Shown in pieces: positions 1 through 5,856 of a DNA stretch of 8,552 bases. Positions within the stretch are counted from its first letter, which is position 1; the number at the start of each line of letters is the position of its first letter. The stretch is from Bacillota bacterium. GTDB taxonomy: Bacteria > Bacillota > Bacilli > Bacillales > Cytobacillaceae. The DNA is taken from the NCBI GenBank assembly GCA_023387295.1, contig JAEWIG010000200.1, positions 1-8,552 on the forward strand, given 5' to 3'. The notes under the pieces are model-generated. The model had not been told where the DNA came from and ran no database searches. It saw nothing but the letters and a program-made list of their open reading frames with translations. The translations under genes were made by a program, and so were the position numbers.

Positions 1-1
1 T

Positions 2-115
2 TTCTCAGCTATCCAAAGCGAAGGTTTCAAATCTTTAGACGAAGGACAAAGTGTAACGTTTGAAGTAGAACAAGGACAACGTGGCCCACAAGCTACTAAC
101 GTTCAAAAAGCTTAA
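2..115 (+). CDS. Cold-shock protein, C-terminal part (partial, starts before window)
   Basis: Reading from base 2 gives 37 residues and a TAA stop. It starts FSAIQSEGFKSLDEGQ and ends with ATNVQKA. This is the C-terminal half of a single-domain cold-shock (OB-fold) protein of the CspA/CspB family, which bind single-stranded RNA and DNA and act as RNA chaperones in the cytoplasm. The FSAIQ segment follows the RNP-2-type strand in this family, and the GQ..TFEVEQGQRGPQA stretch forms the last two strands. Family members are about 65-67 residues long, so roughly 30 residues lie upstream of the window. The ending in QKA resembles Bacillales Csp proteins. The paralogue (CspB, CspC, CspD) cannot be fixed from this tail, so no symbol is given. 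Two terminators follow. Confidence 0.93.
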   Translation, partial: FSAIQSEGFKSLDEGQSVTFEVEQGQRGPQATNVQKA

Positions 116-132
116 TTAATAACCAATTATAG

Positions 133-162
133 AAGCAGATCCTTTTGGGTCTGCTTTTTTGT
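133..162 (+). terminator. Rho-independent terminator of the cold-shock gene
   Basis: A 9-bp stem (134-142 with 147-155, one G-T pair) closes a TTTT loop and runs into a T run at 155-160. It lies 18 nt after the cold-shock stop codon. Confidence 0.88.
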
Positions 163-222
163 TTATAGATATATGTATAAGTACATCTATCTAACATATA
201 AGAGTAAAGTACACTAGAGCAT

Positions 223-266
223 GAGCGAGAACTGGGATTCTTTCCAGTTTCGCTCGTTTTTTTTTG
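223..266 (+). terminator. Second rho-independent terminator downstream of the cold-shock gene
   Basis: GAGCGAGAACTGG (223-235) pairs with CCAGTTTCGCTC (244-255) with one bulged G, followed by nine T residues at 257-265. It is strong and points +. It is either a back-up terminator or the end of a short untranslated transcript from the 163-222 gap. No convincing promoter is visible in that gap. Confidence 0.85.
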
Positions 267-278
267 TTTCCGTTTTCA

Positions 279-306
279 TATATCCATTATAACGGATTGG
301 AATATT
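279..306. promoter_or_regulatory. Putative LysR-type regulator operator, site 1
   Basis: It begins with TATATCCATTATAAC and ends with GAATATT. It matches 4284-4311 at 25 of 28 positions (differences at 294, 298, 299). It contains the partial dyad ATCC-N8-GGAT (282-297). It covers about -58 to -31 relative to a start near 337, the classic place for a LysR-type activator. Assignment to the LysR protein encoded at 3362-4231 is inference from the second copy, which lies next to that gene. Confidence 0.6.
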
Positions 307-330
307 TTCGAAGATAATCCTTGTTATAAT
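302..330 (+). promoter_or_regulatory. Promoter of the transporter-hydrolase operon
   Basis: A perfect -10 box TATAAT lies at 325-330. The -35 position (302-307, ATATTT) does not resemble TTGACA and overlaps the putative operator, as expected for a promoter that needs an activator. Transcription would start near 337. Confidence 0.6.
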
Positions 331-642
331 TTAAGTGTAAAGCAAAGGCTGAACAGCCCTTGTTACCCTAATTACTAAGCTATAGCTAAATGAAACGTAC
401 GTATACTTGATAGTATGGAGGGATGCTTGTTAATTAAACATGTAAGTCTTCTAGGGTATCACAGATTCATATTGCAATTGTTAATAATATTAATTGCTCA
501 TCATTTCACAAAATATTTTTCGTATAGGAATTTTTTTCCTCTGACACCTTACTAAAAAAACAAAGACAACATGTCTCAATTAATATTGCCTAACTCAATG
601 TATAGAGCAATATTAACAAACAAACAGAAAATGGTGATATAT

Positions 643-2070
643 ATGGAAAATTCAGCAGCTATTAAAAAGTTAGGTCTCATTCCGCTCATAGCTTTAGGGG
701 TAGGTTCCATGATTGGCGGTGGAGTATTTAACAGTCCTACTGACTTAATTTCAATAGCAAACCCACAAGCAGTCGTATTGGCATGGACTATAGGAGGTAT
801 TGGGGTTATTGCTCTAGCTTTAATATTCCAACTCCTATCATATAATAGACCACAATTAACAGGTGGAATTGCTTCATATGCAAAAGCTGGTTATGGAGAT
901 TTAATGGGATTCTTATCAGCATTCGGTTATTGGGTAAGTGGATTATTCGGTAACGTTGCCTTCTTTACGCTAATGATGAAAACATTAAATAGCTTATTGC
1001 CTGAGGGTTACCAACTACCTCCAATTATGACATTTGTTTTGGCCTCTATCATTCTTTGGAGTATTGTATGGCTTCAAACGAAAGGTGCTGCCAACGTTGG
1101 GTTCATCAACTTATTGGTAACAATCGCAAAGCTTCTCCCATTAGCACTTGTTATCATTCTTGGTTTATTTGCGTGGGACCCAAGTATTTTTAATGTTCCA
1201 AACTGGACATCGGTATTGGCTTCTGAACCAACAACTTCAGCAACTTTGTTCTCACAAATCAACGGAGCAATGGGTGTTATTCTTTGGTGCTTTATCGGTG
1301 TTGAAGCATCTACAGTATTGGCAGAAAAAGCAGAGTCACAAAAGATTGTCGGAAGAGCAACGATATTCGCTATCCTTATTACATTAGCAGTATATGTTGG
1401 TATCTCTGTTGTTTCAGCAGGTGTTATTCCAGCTGAACAACTTGCAAATGCAAGTACACCTCTAGCAGATGTTTTAGCTGCAACTGTAATTGGTTCCGCT
1501 GGAGCAGTTATCGTTAAAGTAGGGATTTTAATCTCATTACTTGGTGCATTACTTAGCTGGATCATGATTGCAGCGCAACTTCCTTATGCTGCTGCAAAAG
1601 AAGGTCTTTTACCAAAGTTCTTTACGAAAACAAACAAAAATGGCGCTCCGATCAATGCATTGTTACTTACAAATGCTATTGCACAAGTGTTCTTTTTGGT
1701 ACTACTTTCTGATGGATTACAAACGATTTACAACACAGTTCTTTTATTAGCAACAACATGTATTTTAGTACCTTATTTACTGTCTTCTATGTATGCACTA
1801 AAAGTGTCAAAAACAGACGGCTTAGGTATGAAAAATATCATTATTAGCTTGGTAGCTGTCATTTACGTCCTTTACTGTTTTATCGCAGTTGGTTTCATAT
1901 TCCTTGCAGCATCATTCATTCTATATGCCATTGGAATGTTCTTCTACTATAAAACTAAGAAAGATAATAACAAAGAAATTACTAAAGGCGAATGGGTTGC
2001 TATGATTGGTATCTTTGTCCTTGGTGTAGTCATGGCAATTCTATTAGGAACAGGAGTTATTAGTTTCTAA
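643..2070 (+). CDS. APC-family amino acid transporter, basic amino acid/polyamine antiporter type
   Basis: The product is a 475-residue integral membrane protein of the amino acid-polyamine-organocation superfamily, most like the basic amino acid/polyamine antiporter group (arginine-ornithine or lysine-type exchangers). The N-terminus has the APC signature GSMIGGGVF (residues 21-29) in the first membrane segment. About 12 hydrophobic segments follow, and the length is usual for the group. I chose ATG 643 because GGTGAT (633-638) matches the distal anti-SD sequence and the protein then begins MENSAAIKKLGLIPL, as relatives do. The earlier ATGs at 571 and 598 have no ribosome binding site. The gene is first in a likely two-gene operon with the amidohydrolase 135 nt downstream. 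The substrate is inferred to be an amino acid, or an amine derived from one, linked to what that enzyme acts on or releases. Arginine, ornithine, lysine or another substrate cannot be told apart. Confidence 0.85.
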   Translation: MENSAAIKKLGLIPLIALGVGSMIGGGVFNSPTDLISIANPQAVVLAWTIGGIGVIALALIFQLLSYNRPQLTGGIASYAKAGYGDLMGFLSAFGYWVSGLFGNVAFFTLMMKTLNSLLPEGYQLPPIMTFVLASIILWSIVWLQTKGAANVGFINLLVTIAKLLPLALVIILGLFAWDPSIFNVPNWTSVLASEPTTSATLFSQINGAMGVILWCFIGVEASTVLAEKAESQKIVGRATIFAILITLAVYVGISVVSAGVIPAEQLANASTPLADVLAATVIGSAGAVIVKVGILISLLGALLSWIMIAAQLPYAAAKEGLLPKFFTKTNKNGAPINALLLTNAIAQVFFLVLLSDGLQTIYNTVLLLATTCILVPYLLSSMYALKVSKTDGLGMKNIIISLVAVIYVLYCFIAVGFIFLAASFILYAIGMFFYYKTKKDNNKEITKGEWVAMIGIFVLGVVMAILLGTGVISF

Positions 2071-2122
2071 ATTAGAGATTCATATAAGAATACGTTCTTC
2101 CAGATTTTAAATTATTTAAACA

Positions 2123-2174
2123 TATTGGAGTAAGGGAGCTTGGTATCAGAGAGTAATCATCCTTTACTCCAATA
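2123..2174 (+). other. Intercistronic stem-loop between transporter and hydrolase
   Basis: TATTGGAGTAAGG (2123-2135, pairing from its second base region onward) pairs with CCTTTACTCCAATA (2161-2174) to give about 13 bp with one bulged T and a 25-nt loop. No T run follows, only AT-rich sequence, so a full terminator is unlikely. It may stabilise or mark processing of the mRNA, or set the ratio of the two proteins. It ends 15 nt before the ribosome binding site of the next gene. Confidence 0.6.
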
Positions 2175-2205
2175 AAATTATTATATTTTGGGGAGGATTT
2201 ATTTT

Positions 2206-3327
2206 ATGGAAAAGGAAAATATTGATTTAGCTATCCAATTACGTCATGAATTACATGCACATCCTGAACTATCATATCAAGAGGTTTGGACAAAGCAGCA
2301 TTTAATAGACTTTCTTAAAGAAAATACGACTAACTTAGAAATTGTCGATAAAGGTAAATATTTTTATGCAAAATATATAGCAGGAGAAGGTAAGCCAAAT
2401 ATTGCATTCCGGGCAGATTTTGATGCCCTTCCAATTCCTGAAACAATTGATTTACCTTGGGGTTCTCAATTCCCTGGTATTTCTCATAAGTGCGGTCATG
2501 ATGGACATGCTGCAACTCTAGCTGGATTTGCCCTTGAAGTCGATCAAAAAGGTGCGGATAAAAATATTTTCTTCATCTTCCAACATGCTGAAGAAACAGC
2601 TCAAGGGGCAATTGAATCTTCAGAAGTCATTAAGGAAGAAAAAATTGAGGAAATTTTCGGCTACCACAACATGTCAGGTCTTGAATATAAAACGGTTAAT
2701 GTCATTGATGGAACAGCTCACTTTGCATCTAAAGGAATGTCGATTGAGATGATTGGTGCTCCTGCCCACGCAAGCCAACCAGAAGATGGCATCAATCCTT
2801 CTTATGCCATTGCGAAAATAGTCGATGCGATTCCTGAGTTCACTTCTCCAGAAAATAATGAAGGTCTTGTTCTATGTACGATCGTTCAAGTTGATGTTGG
2901 TTCAGAAAACTATGGGATTGCTGCTCATGAAGGGGCTTTACGTATGACAATCCGGGCAGCGAAAGAAGCAGAATTAGACAAGCTTCAAAAAAATCTTGAA
3001 GAACTCGCATTAAAGCTTGGCGAAGAACAAGGGATTAAAGTAAGTTTCAAATATACAGATGAATTTCCTGAAACCGTTAACTACAAAGAATCGGTTGATA
3101 AAGTTCGTAAAGTTTGTGAAGAAAAAAGCCTTCCTTTACGTGAAATGAAAGCTCCATATCGTGGATCAGAGGACTTCGGTCATTATTTGAAATATGCCAA
3201 AGGTGCGTTTGTTTATATCGGAAATGGTGAAGATTATCCACACGTCCACACATTTGAGTACGATTTTCGAGATGAAATGATTGAAATGGGTGTAGAGTTA
3301 TTTAAGGGTCTAGCAGGAATAAAATAG
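2206..3327 (+). CDS. M20D-family metallo-amidohydrolase / aminoacylase, copy A
   Basis: The product is a 373-residue cytoplasmic enzyme of peptidase family M20, subfamily D (hippurate hydrolase, IAA-amino acid hydrolase, N-acyl-L-amino acid amidohydrolase). These use a metal pair to cut an amide bond and free an amino acid. Visible motifs are HAHPELS (residues 17-23), FRADFDALPI (68-77), HKCGHDGHAA (94-103), QHAEE (126-130), GYHN (152-155), SEDFGHY (321-327) and PHVH (345-348). By analogy with plant ILR1-type enzymes, the likely metal ligands are C96, H98, E130, H154 and a late histidine (H346 or H348), with E129 as the general base. The lid/dimer domain is about 175-285. ATG 2206 was chosen because GGGGAGGA (2190-2197) sits 8 nt upstream; an in-frame TTG at 2188 overlaps that site. 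There is no signal peptide. It is about 90% identical to copy B. The true substrate is unknown. Confidence 0.9.
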   Translation: MEKENIDLAIQLRHELHAHPELSYQEVWTKQHLIDFLKENTTNLEIVDKGKYFYAKYIAGEGKPNIAFRADFDALPIPETIDLPWGSQFPGISHKCGHDGHAATLAGFALEVDQKGADKNIFFIFQHAEETAQGAIESSEVIKEEKIEEIFGYHNMSGLEYKTVNVIDGTAHFASKGMSIEMIGAPAHASQPEDGINPSYAIAKIVDAIPEFTSPENNEGLVLCTIVQVDVGSENYGIAAHEGALRMTIRAAKEAELDKLQKNLEELALKLGEEQGIKVSFKYTDEFPETVNYKESVDKVRKVCEEKSLPLREMKAPYRGSEDFGHYLKYAKGAFVYIGNGEDYPHVHTFEYDFRDEMIEMGVELFKGLAGIK

Positions 3328-3332
3328 TTTCA

Positions 3333-3378
3333 CTAAAAAATGCAATCTAAGCTGAATTTCCTTAGATTGCATTTTTGT
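3333..3378. terminator. Bidirectional terminator between hydrolase A and the LysR gene
   Basis: AAAAAATGCAATCTAAG (3335-3351) pairs with CTTAGATTGCATTTTT (3361-3376) around a 9-nt loop, with an A run on the left and a T run on the right, so it can stop transcription from both sides. The stop codon of the - strand regulator (3362-3364) lies inside the right arm, so its last codons (KNAI) are part of the terminator stem. Confidence 0.9.
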
Positions 3379-4231
3379 CTTTTAAAAATCGAAAAGATTT
3401 AAAAAAGGCATTAAAGATTGGTTTTTCTAAGTTTGTTTTTAGGGTGAAAAGTCTTACCGGAACTTGAGAAGAATATGTATGTAATATTGTAATCTCACCA
3501 GATTCAATTTCTTTCTGTAGTCGGCCAGTACCGATCATACCAAGAAATGAATTATTCAGTACTCCTTCTTTAACGACCTCATCTCCGTTGCAATGGATCA
3601 TTTGCGGAAAAGTTACTCCTTGTTTTAGGAACCCATAATGAATATAGTTGGCTTTTTTATCTACGAGAACAGGATAATTTTCAATGCAATAATCCTTATA
3701 AGATGCATCTTTAGCTATTTTACTTGAAGCAAATAAGACTAAATCCTCATATCCAATCGTCAAATCGACTAATTCTGATGTGCCCTGCTTTCCGACAGAA
3801 ATCGCAAAATCTAATTCACGATTTTGGACTTGTTTCAAGGAATTGTCATTGCTTAGGGAATGAACTTCTGCAGTAATCTCTGGATGATTTTTCTGGAATA
3901 TCTCCAGTTGAGGGAGAAAATATTGGTAGCAGAATTGTTCGAGTCCACCTAAACGAAAAACTTGTTTATTTCCTTTGTACGTCAAGATTTCGTTGTTTAG
4001 CTCATACACCCCATTAAGGATATTTTTACTATGCTTATAAATAATTTCTCCTATTTTCGTGAGCGATTTTTCTCCATTTCTCGATTCGAATAACGGCAAT
4101 CCGATTTCACTTTCAAGGATTTTAAGATGTTTCGTTACCGTCGGTTGTGTGTAGTTTAACTTCATTGCTGCACGAGTCAAGTTAAGCTCTTCCGCAACAG
4201 TTTGGAAAGTTTGTAAATGTCTTAACTCCAT
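3362..4231 (-). CDS. LysR-family transcriptional regulator
   Basis: The product is 289 residues long, normal for the LysR family. The N-terminal winged helix-turn-helix is clear: MELRHLQTFQTVAEELNLTRAA opens it and the recognition region TQPTVTKHLKILE spans residues 28-40, followed by GLPLFES and LTKIGE. Residues from about 90 to the end form the usual two-lobed effector-binding domain. ATG at 4231 is preceded on the minus strand by AAAGGGTG (4239-4246), 7 nt upstream. The gene lies between two near-identical amidohydrolases and diverges from copy B, with a repeated 28-bp element in the shared spacer. By the LysR rule of divergent control it should activate copy B and probably the transporter operon, and repress itself. 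The effector is unknown; a substrate or product of the hydrolases is a reasonable guess. TATAAT on the minus strand (4291-4296) may be its -10 box. Confidence 0.93.
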   Translation of the reverse strand: MELRHLQTFQTVAEELNLTRAAMKLNYTQPTVTKHLKILESEIGLPLFESRNGEKSLTKIGEIIYKHSKNILNGVYELNNEILTYKGNKQVFRLGGLEQFCYQYFLPQLEIFQKNHPEITAEVHSLSNDNSLKQVQNRELDFAISVGKQGTSELVDLTIGYEDLVLFASSKIAKDASYKDYCIENYPVLVDKKANYIHYGFLKQGVTFPQMIHCNGDEVVKEGVLNNSFLGMIGTGRLQKEIESGEITILHTYSSQVPVRLFTLKTNLEKPIFNAFFKSFRFLKDKNAI

Positions 4232-4283
4232 ACTGGAACACCCTTTTTATGTAGTAATGATTATTCTCATGTTGCTGTTTTGC

Positions 4284-4311
4284 TATATCCATTATAACAG
4301 ATCCGAATATT
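4284..4311. promoter_or_regulatory. Putative LysR-type regulator operator, site 2
   Basis: It is the second copy of the 28-bp element at 279-306: TATATCCATTATAAC is identical, then three differences, then GAATATT. It sits in the divergent spacer next to the regulator gene, spans about -58 to -31 of the hydrolase B promoter and covers the likely -10 box of the regulator gene. This layout suits activation of B together with self-repression. Confidence 0.65.
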
Positions 4312-4335
4312 ATTCCTTAAATCACTTGATATAAT
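4307..4335 (+). promoter_or_regulatory. Promoter of hydrolase B
   Basis: TATAAT lies at 4330-4335. The -35 position (ATATTA, 4307-4312) is poor and overlaps the operator. The distance from operator to -10 box is the same as at the transporter promoter. The predicted start is near 4342. Confidence 0.6.
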
Positions 4336-4346
4336 TAATATATAGA

Positions 4347-4484
4347 ACAAAGGAAAACACACAAATGATTATTCCTTTGTATCGCCAGTGTTGTATAAAC
4401 GACGTCGTTAATTTCTATGTGTAAATAAAAAATTGAATATTATGTGTACTTTGATAATGGGATTAGCTATATGCAACACTGGTG
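4347..4484 (+). other. Structured 5' leader RNA of hydrolase B
   Basis: A perfect 9-bp hairpin pairs ACAAAGGAA (4347-4355) with TTCCTTTGT (4372-4380). Immediately after it, CGCCAGTGTTG (4383-4393) pairs with CAACACTGGTG (4474-4484), giving 11 bp with one G-T pair around an 80-nt loop. The loop starts with the palindrome AACGACGTCGTT (4398-4409). There is no T-run terminator before the gene. I do not recognise a known riboswitch class. Confidence 0.55.
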
Positions 4485-4535
4485 TATTTATACTGATAAA
4501 CTTTGTGAACAATATTATTTAGGAGTGACTATTCG

Positions 4536-5657
4536 ATGGAAAAGAAAAATTTAGATTTAGTAACTCAATTACGTCATGAATTACATGCCCATCCTGAATT
4601 ATCTTATGAAGAAGTTTGGACTAAACAACATTTAATAGATTTTCTTAAAGAAAATACAACAAACTTAGAAATCGTTGATAAAGGTAAATATTTCTATGCT
4701 AAATATGTGGCAGGAGAAGGAAAACCAAACATCGCGTTCCGAGCAGATTTTGATGCTCTTCCGATTCCTGAAACGATTGATTTACCTTGGGGTTCTCAAT
4801 TCCCTGGGATTTCTCATAAATGTGGTCATGATGGACACGCAGCCACTCTAGCTGGATTTGCCCTTGAAGTCGATCAAAAAGGCGCAGATAAAAATGTTTT
4901 CTTCATCTTCCAACATGCTGAAGAAACGGCTCAAGGTGCAATTGAAGCTGCGGAAGTCATTAAGGAAGAAAAGATCGAAGAAATATTCGGTTATCACAAC
5001 ATGGCAGGACTTGAGTTTAAAACAGTCAATGTAATTGAAGGTACAACTCAATTTGCTTCAAAAGGAATGTCAATTGAAATGATCGGATCTCCTGCACATG
5101 CAAGTCAGCCAGAAGATGGCGTCAATCCATCTTATGCCATTGCGAAAATAGTCGATGCCATTCCTGACTTTATTTCTTCAGAAAATAATGAGGGCCTCGT
5201 TCTTTGCACAATTGTTCAAATTGATGTTGGTTCAGAAAACTATGGGATTGCTGCTCATGAAGGAGCTTTACGTATGACAATCCGTGCAGAAATCGAAGCT
5301 GAATTAGACAAGCTTCAAAAAAATCTTGAAGAACTTGCATTAAAGTTTGGTGAAGAACAAGGAATTAAAGTGAGCTTCAAATATAATGATGAATTCCCTG
5401 AAACCGTTAATTACAAAGAATCTGTTGATAAAATTCGTAAAGTTTGTGAAGAAAAAGGACTTCCTTTACGCGATATGAAAGCTCCATTCCGTGCGTCAGA
5501 AGACTTTGGTCATTATTTAAAACATACGAAAGGGGCATATGTTTATATCGGAAATGGTGAAGATTATCCTCACGTCCACACATATGAGTATGATTTCCGC
5601 GATGAAATCATCGAGGATGGTGTTGAATTATTTAAAGGCCTAGCAGGAGTTAAATAA
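4536..5657 (+). CDS. M20D-family metallo-amidohydrolase / aminoacylase, copy B
   Basis: The product is 373 residues, the same length as copy A with no gaps. I count about 36 substitutions, mostly conservative, so identity is near 90%. All likely active-site residues are kept: C96 and H98 in HKCGHDGH, E129 and E130 in QHAEE, H154 in GYHN, and the late PHVH. The enzyme should use the same metal-dependent amide hydrolysis chemistry on an N-acyl amino acid or related amide, in the cytoplasm. The changes that might alter the pocket or surface are scattered (S138A/S139A, A171T/H172Q, K253I, Y330H, M361D). ATG 4536 follows AGGAGTGA (4521-4528). Unlike copy A it stands alone under its own promoter, divergent from the LysR gene, so it could be induced separately from the transporter or serve as a dosage copy. 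A recent local duplication is the simplest origin. Confidence 0.9.
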   Translation: MEKKNLDLVTQLRHELHAHPELSYEEVWTKQHLIDFLKENTTNLEIVDKGKYFYAKYVAGEGKPNIAFRADFDALPIPETIDLPWGSQFPGISHKCGHDGHAATLAGFALEVDQKGADKNVFFIFQHAEETAQGAIEAAEVIKEEKIEEIFGYHNMAGLEFKTVNVIEGTTQFASKGMSIEMIGSPAHASQPEDGVNPSYAIAKIVDAIPDFISSENNEGLVLCTIVQIDVGSENYGIAAHEGALRMTIRAEIEAELDKLQKNLEELALKFGEEQGIKVSFKYNDEFPETVNYKESVDKIRKVCEEKGLPLRDMKAPFRASEDFGHYLKHTKGAYVYIGNGEDYPHVHTYEYDFRDEIIEDGVELFKGLAGVK

Positions 5658-5689
5658 TACTAAAATATTTCGTATATATTAGAGTAATA

Positions 5690-5710
5690 AAAAAGCAATC
5701 TAAGCTAAAA
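5690..5710 (+). other. Orphan left arm of a terminator (duplication relic)
   Basis: AAAAAAGCAATCTAAGCT at about 5690-5706 repeats the left arm and loop start of the copy A terminator (3335-3352, AAAAAATGCAATCTAAGCT) with one base missing. The matching right arm is absent here. It appears to mark where the similarity between the two hydrolase blocks ends. Confidence 0.55.
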
Positions 5711-5713
5711 TTG

Positions 5714-5763
5714 AAATGCCCTGTAAATGTTAGACATAAATCTAGCATTATGGGGTGTTTTTT
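5714..5763 (+). terminator. Terminator of hydrolase B
   Basis: A long imperfect stem pairs 5714-5734 with 5741-5760 (several G-T pairs and a bulged A) around a 6-nt loop and ends in six T residues (5758-5763). It seems to replace the terminator whose right arm is missing just upstream. Confidence 0.7.
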
Positions 5764-5773
5764 GTGTAAAAAT

Positions 5774-5856
5774 TAAATCGTCGTCGGATTCATTGAGCAA
5801 GCCTCGATGTTAACGAAGTAATCGTAAGCGCAGTGAAATGAAGCCGACGACATTTA
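5774..5856. repeat. Large imperfect hairpin, possible REP-like element or small RNA
   Basis: GTCGTCGGATTCATT (5780-5794) pairs with AATGAAGCCGACGAC (5837-5851) at 14 of 15 positions. The stem extends outward through TAAAT/ATTTA (5774-5778, 5852-5856) past one bulge. The 42-nt loop contains CGAT (5805-5808) and ATCG (5820-5824 region), which can pair. It is richer in G and C than its surroundings. It has no T run, so it is not a terminator, and no other copy is in this window. Confidence 0.5.

Larger units (their letters stand above)
116..642. other. Intergenic region cold-shock gene to transporter (527 nt)
   Basis: This region holds no supportable gene. In order it has two + terminators (133-162, 223-266), the 28-bp putative LysR-type operator (279-306), a TATAAT box (325-330) and a leader of about 300 nt. 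The leader contains a 5' hairpin at 342-362, a 7-bp long-range pairing TACCCTA (364-370) with TAGGGTA (452-458), the palindromes AGCTATAGCT (378-387) and ACGTACGT (395-402), and an AT-rich hairpin around 475-497. The open frame can be extended upstream to an ATG at 571, but that ATG has no ribosome binding site. Confidence 0.7.
4232..4535. other. Divergent control region between LysR gene and hydrolase B (304 nt)
   Basis: It contains no gene. From left to right it has the minus-strand ribosome binding site for the regulator (4239-4246), the operator copy (4284-4311) with a minus-strand TATAAT inside it (4291-4296), a plus-strand TATAAT (4330-4335), and a leader of about 190 nt for hydrolase B with strong predicted RNA structure (4347-4484). 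AGGAGTGA (4521-4528) then serves ATG 4536. Confidence 0.75.

Noticed and set aside
521..545. AGGAA-TTTTT-TTCCT as an attenuator in the transporter leader
   Set aside because: The stem has only 5 AT-rich pairs and no T run follows the right arm.
571..642. 24-residue N-terminal extension of the transporter from ATG 571
   Set aside because: There is no ribosome binding site before 571 or 598. The extension is polar and unlike APC proteins, while ATG 643 has GGTGAT upstream and gives the normal N-terminus.
1074..1565. 163-codon open frame on the minus strand inside the transporter gene
   Set aside because: It is antisense to a well-supported membrane protein gene, has no ribosome binding site evidence, and has a composition typical of a shadow frame.
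2188..2205. TTG start at 2188 for hydrolase A
   Set aside because: It would overlap the GGGGAGGA ribosome binding site that serves ATG 2206, and copy B begins at the equivalent of 2206.
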